Positions 62,133 through 64,000 of a stretch of DNA of 64,000 bases are shown here, piece by piece. Each line of letters begins with the position of its first letter. Positions within the stretch are counted from its first letter, which is position 1. The stretch is from Legionella sp. PC997 (GTDB lineage: Bacteria > Pseudomonadota > Gammaproteobacteria > Legionellales > Legionellaceae), in NCBI RefSeq assembly GCF_014109825.1, contig NZ_CP059577.1, positions 86,432 through 150,431 on the forward strand, written 5' to 3'. The notes beneath the pieces were generated by a model. It did not search any database, was not told the DNA's origin, and saw only the letters and a program-made list of their open reading frames with translations. Position numbers and translations under genes: made by a program.

Positions 62133-63986
62133 ATGCGCCATGAATCCAATTACAAACATTATACACGGGGCGGCCAGATCTCATTCCATAATCTGCGGAT
62201 GTGGTTTCAGATTAACAAAGCGCTCTTTCATGTTTACTTATTCATTTGGGCAGGGTTAAGCATTGTAATGACCTGTATCTTTGCGCCACATGGAATGATA
62301 AGACAGACTGTGTCCTATCATGCGGCTCATTTTTATCACCTGGCAGGGGTGCCACATGTATTTTCTATCCCTGTTAAAGGGGGGTATGCATCACAAACTG
62401 TCGAACAGCTTCTCCACAATCACTATTTTTCTGCTACCTCCGATCGTTTACTGACACTCCTGTTACAGTCAACTCTATGGAGTTTTCCCCTATCGTTGAT
62501 TGTGGCACTTTTGGTGAGCCGATATTTCATTTATCGAGGAAAGGTACAAACACAAAACCAATTTATACGAGGGGCTAGTTTAGTCCCATCAGAAACACTT
62601 AAAAAACAGATCATAAAGCAAAGAAAAGCATCTGATTTACATCTTGATGGATTTCCCCTGTTGCAAGGTGCAGAGGTGCAGCATTTATTGGTTCATGGCA
62701 CGGTTGGGATGGGGAAAAGTCAGTTCATTATGAAATTGATGGATTGTTTACGTGCACGAGGCGACCGAGTCATTGTCTATGACAAGGGATGCACGTTTAC
62801 TCAGGCTTATTTTCAGGAAGATCATGATGTTTTACTTAATCCTTTTGATGCACGCTGTGCTAATTGGGATTTATGGCTGGAAGCCCCAAAAGATGAATTA
62901 CTGGAAAACATGGCAGAAAGCCTCATCCCCATGCATGGAGAAAACGATCCATTTTGGGTTAATGCAGCACGCACCGTGTTTGCCTGTCTTGCAAGTCAAA
63001 TGCGTGAGGATAAGGAACGTTCCCTATCCAAGCTGTTAGGGTTACTGGTAACGGGCGAGTTTAGTGAGTTGGAACCTTATCTCAACGGCACGGCTGCAGC
63101 GACTTTGGTCAGTAATAAAATAGAAAAAACAGCCATCTCCATTCGCTCCGTCATCACAACCTACCTTAAATCAATGCAGTCGTTAAGTGGGCTTGATGAA
63201 TCTGGTAAGCCTTCCTTTTCCATTCGTGATTATCTGTTAAATAAAGATTTGGAGGGCTGGCTTTTTATATCAAGCAATGGGGAACAGCATAAATCTTTAA
63301 AACCATTGATTTCGATGTGGATTGCCATGGCATCCCTGACACTTTTGAGCTTGCCAGAAGATGCGAACAGGCGAATTTGGTTTATTTGTGATGAATTACC
63401 AAGCCTGCACAAATTACCCTTATTGGGTGAAACCATTGCTGAAGTCAGGAAATTTGGCGGCTGTTTTCTGCTGGGAATGCAGAGCTTTAGTCAATTGGAG
63501 AAGGTATATGGGCGTAGTGGGGCGGCTGAAATTTTTGACTTGCTGAATACCCGAGCCTTTTTTGCAAGTCCAAGTCATGAAATGGCGCAACTTGTCAGTA
63601 AGGAACTTGGGGATGAGGAAATTGATGATACCCGAGAAAATTATTCTTATGGAGCTAACTCCATTCGTGATGGGATTTCCTTAGGAAAAAACCGTATTAC
63701 ACGACCCTTGGTGACTTATCCTGAAATTATGGGGCTTGATCCGCTTACTTGTTATCTGCGATTGCCAGGTCAATATCCTATAACAAAATTGGAGCTTCAT
63801 TATCAAAAAAGAAGCGCGAAGGCTTCAGGTTTTCTACCTCGTGCCATACCGTCTCTTCCTGTTTCTAATACCAGCATTAAACATGTGCCTGTTGTTAATG
63901 AGTCCTCAGACAGTCGCTTTAATGCGCAAGAGTCGACTAATTCCAAGCGTTTCCAAGGTGAATACGAGATTGAATCTATTTTTTGA
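62133..63986 (+). CDS. traD: TraD coupling protein (type IV coupling ATPase)
   Basis: A 617-residue coupling ATPase that links the relaxosome to the transport pore. Two N-terminal membrane helices (FHVYLFIWAGLSIVMTCIF and LWSFPLSLIVALLVSRYF) are followed by the ATPase with Walker A VHGTVGMGKSQFIMKL and Walker B IWFICDELPSL. F TraD is longer (717) with a C-terminal tail that binds TraM; the tail here is short. It ends near the window edge, and traI is expected beyond. Confidence 0.9.
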   Translation: MRHESNYKHYTRGGQISFHNLRMWFQINKALFHVYLFIWAGLSIVMTCIFAPHGMIRQTVSYHAAHFYHLAGVPHVFSIPVKGGYASQTVEQLLHNHYFSATSDRLLTLLLQSTLWSFPLSLIVALLVSRYFIYRGKVQTQNQFIRGASLVPSETLKKQIIKQRKASDLHLDGFPLLQGAEVQHLLVHGTVGMGKSQFIMKLMDCLRARGDRVIVYDKGCTFTQAYFQEDHDVLLNPFDARCANWDLWLEAPKDELLENMAESLIPMHGENDPFWVNAARTVFACLASQMREDKERSLSKLLGLLVTGEFSELEPYLNGTAAATLVSNKIEKTAISIRSVITTYLKSMQSLSGLDESGKPSFSIRDYLLNKDLEGWLFISSNGEQHKSLKPLISMWIAMASLTLLSLPEDANRRIWFICDELPSLHKLPLLGETIAEVRKFGGCFLLGMQSFSQLEKVYGRSGAAEIFDLLNTRAFFASPSHEMAQLVSKELGDEEIDDTRENYSYGANSIRDGISLGKNRITRPLVTYPEIMGLDPLTCYLRLPGQYPITKLELHYQKRSAKASGFLPRAIPSLPVSNTSIKHVPVVNESSDSRFNAQESTNSKRFQGEYEIESIF

Positions 63987-64000
63987 TAGAGGAATAAATT

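Noticed and set aside
62133..64000. oriT or relaxase gene.
   Set aside because: traD ends close to the window edge and no TraI-like frame or nic-like repeat is visible.
1..64000. CRISPR array, tRNA, rRNA or insertion sequences.
   Set aside because: No regularly spaced repeats, no tRNA-like cloverleaf or rRNA sequence and no transposase frame were seen.

Overview
The window looks like part of a low-GC gammaproteobacterial plasmid, most probably from Legionella. Three things point there. A Rep_3-type replication initiator sits beside parA/parB and iterons (29.3-35.4 kb). A regulatory module matches the prpA-lvrA-lvrB-lvrC (csrA-like) arrangement known from Legionella mobile elements (40.7-43.5 kb). 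A nearly complete F-type conjugation operon follows (45.3-64 kb). No rRNA, tRNA, CRISPR array or insertion sequence was seen. The relaxase gene traI and oriT are not in the window. Species assignment is inference from gene content only.

Layout. (1) 0-3 kb: an orphan sensor histidine kinase, a nucleotidyltransferase and two decayed genes (a cupin and a DUF167/YggU gene). (2) 3-27.4 kb: a dense accessory block of small enzymes that could chemically modify or detoxify small molecules. It holds ten GNAT acetyltransferase domains in nine ORFs, five APH-type kinases, three other P-loop kinases, cupins, two methyltransferases, an S66 peptidase, an AlkD-like repair protein, QueF, and a three-gene operon of tRNA-proofreading-like proteins (DUF2000, YbaK, AlaX) facing an XRE-cupin regulator. 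Many ORFs here are in-frame fusions (GNAT-APH, GNAT-GNAT, GNAT-cupin, GNAT-methyltransferase, P-loop kinase-AAC(6')-like, shikimate kinase-like-LuxR HTH, Dam-like-ABM, MerR-QueF), and several genes are broken. (3) 27.5-29.1 kb: RecX, a minimal tyrosine recombinase and a WGR-like protein. (4) 29.3-35.4 kb: the replication and partition operon parA-parB-orf-rep-parB2 on the minus strand, with a 1.7 kb non-coding iteron origin upstream of it. (5) 35.4-41.4 kb: a sensory module. Five minus-strand genes overlap end to end (repressor, S33-type hydrolase, periplasmic binding protein, hybrid histidine kinase with two receivers, small histidine phosphotransfer-like protein), and a convergent response regulator faces them. 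(6) 41.6-43.5 kb: lvrA, lvrB, a small ORF and a csrA paralogue. (7) 43.5-64 kb: traT, two small secreted proteins, then traA-L-E-K-B-V-C-trbI-W-U-trbC-N-F-trbB-H-G, a TraS-position membrane protein, and traD.

How it may work together. rep, the iterons and par maintain the plasmid. RecX and the recombinase may moderate recombination or resolve multimers. The prpA-like repressor and CsrA paralogue probably set transcriptional and post-transcriptional control over the tra operon. The most interesting point is that the prpA-like repressor is the first gene of the overlapping sensory operon, and its S24-like domain appears to lack the catalytic serine used for self-cleavage. That suggests conjugation or plasmid state is switched by an extracellular or periplasmic signal rather than by the SOS response. 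This is inference from gene order and motifs and needs experimental proof.
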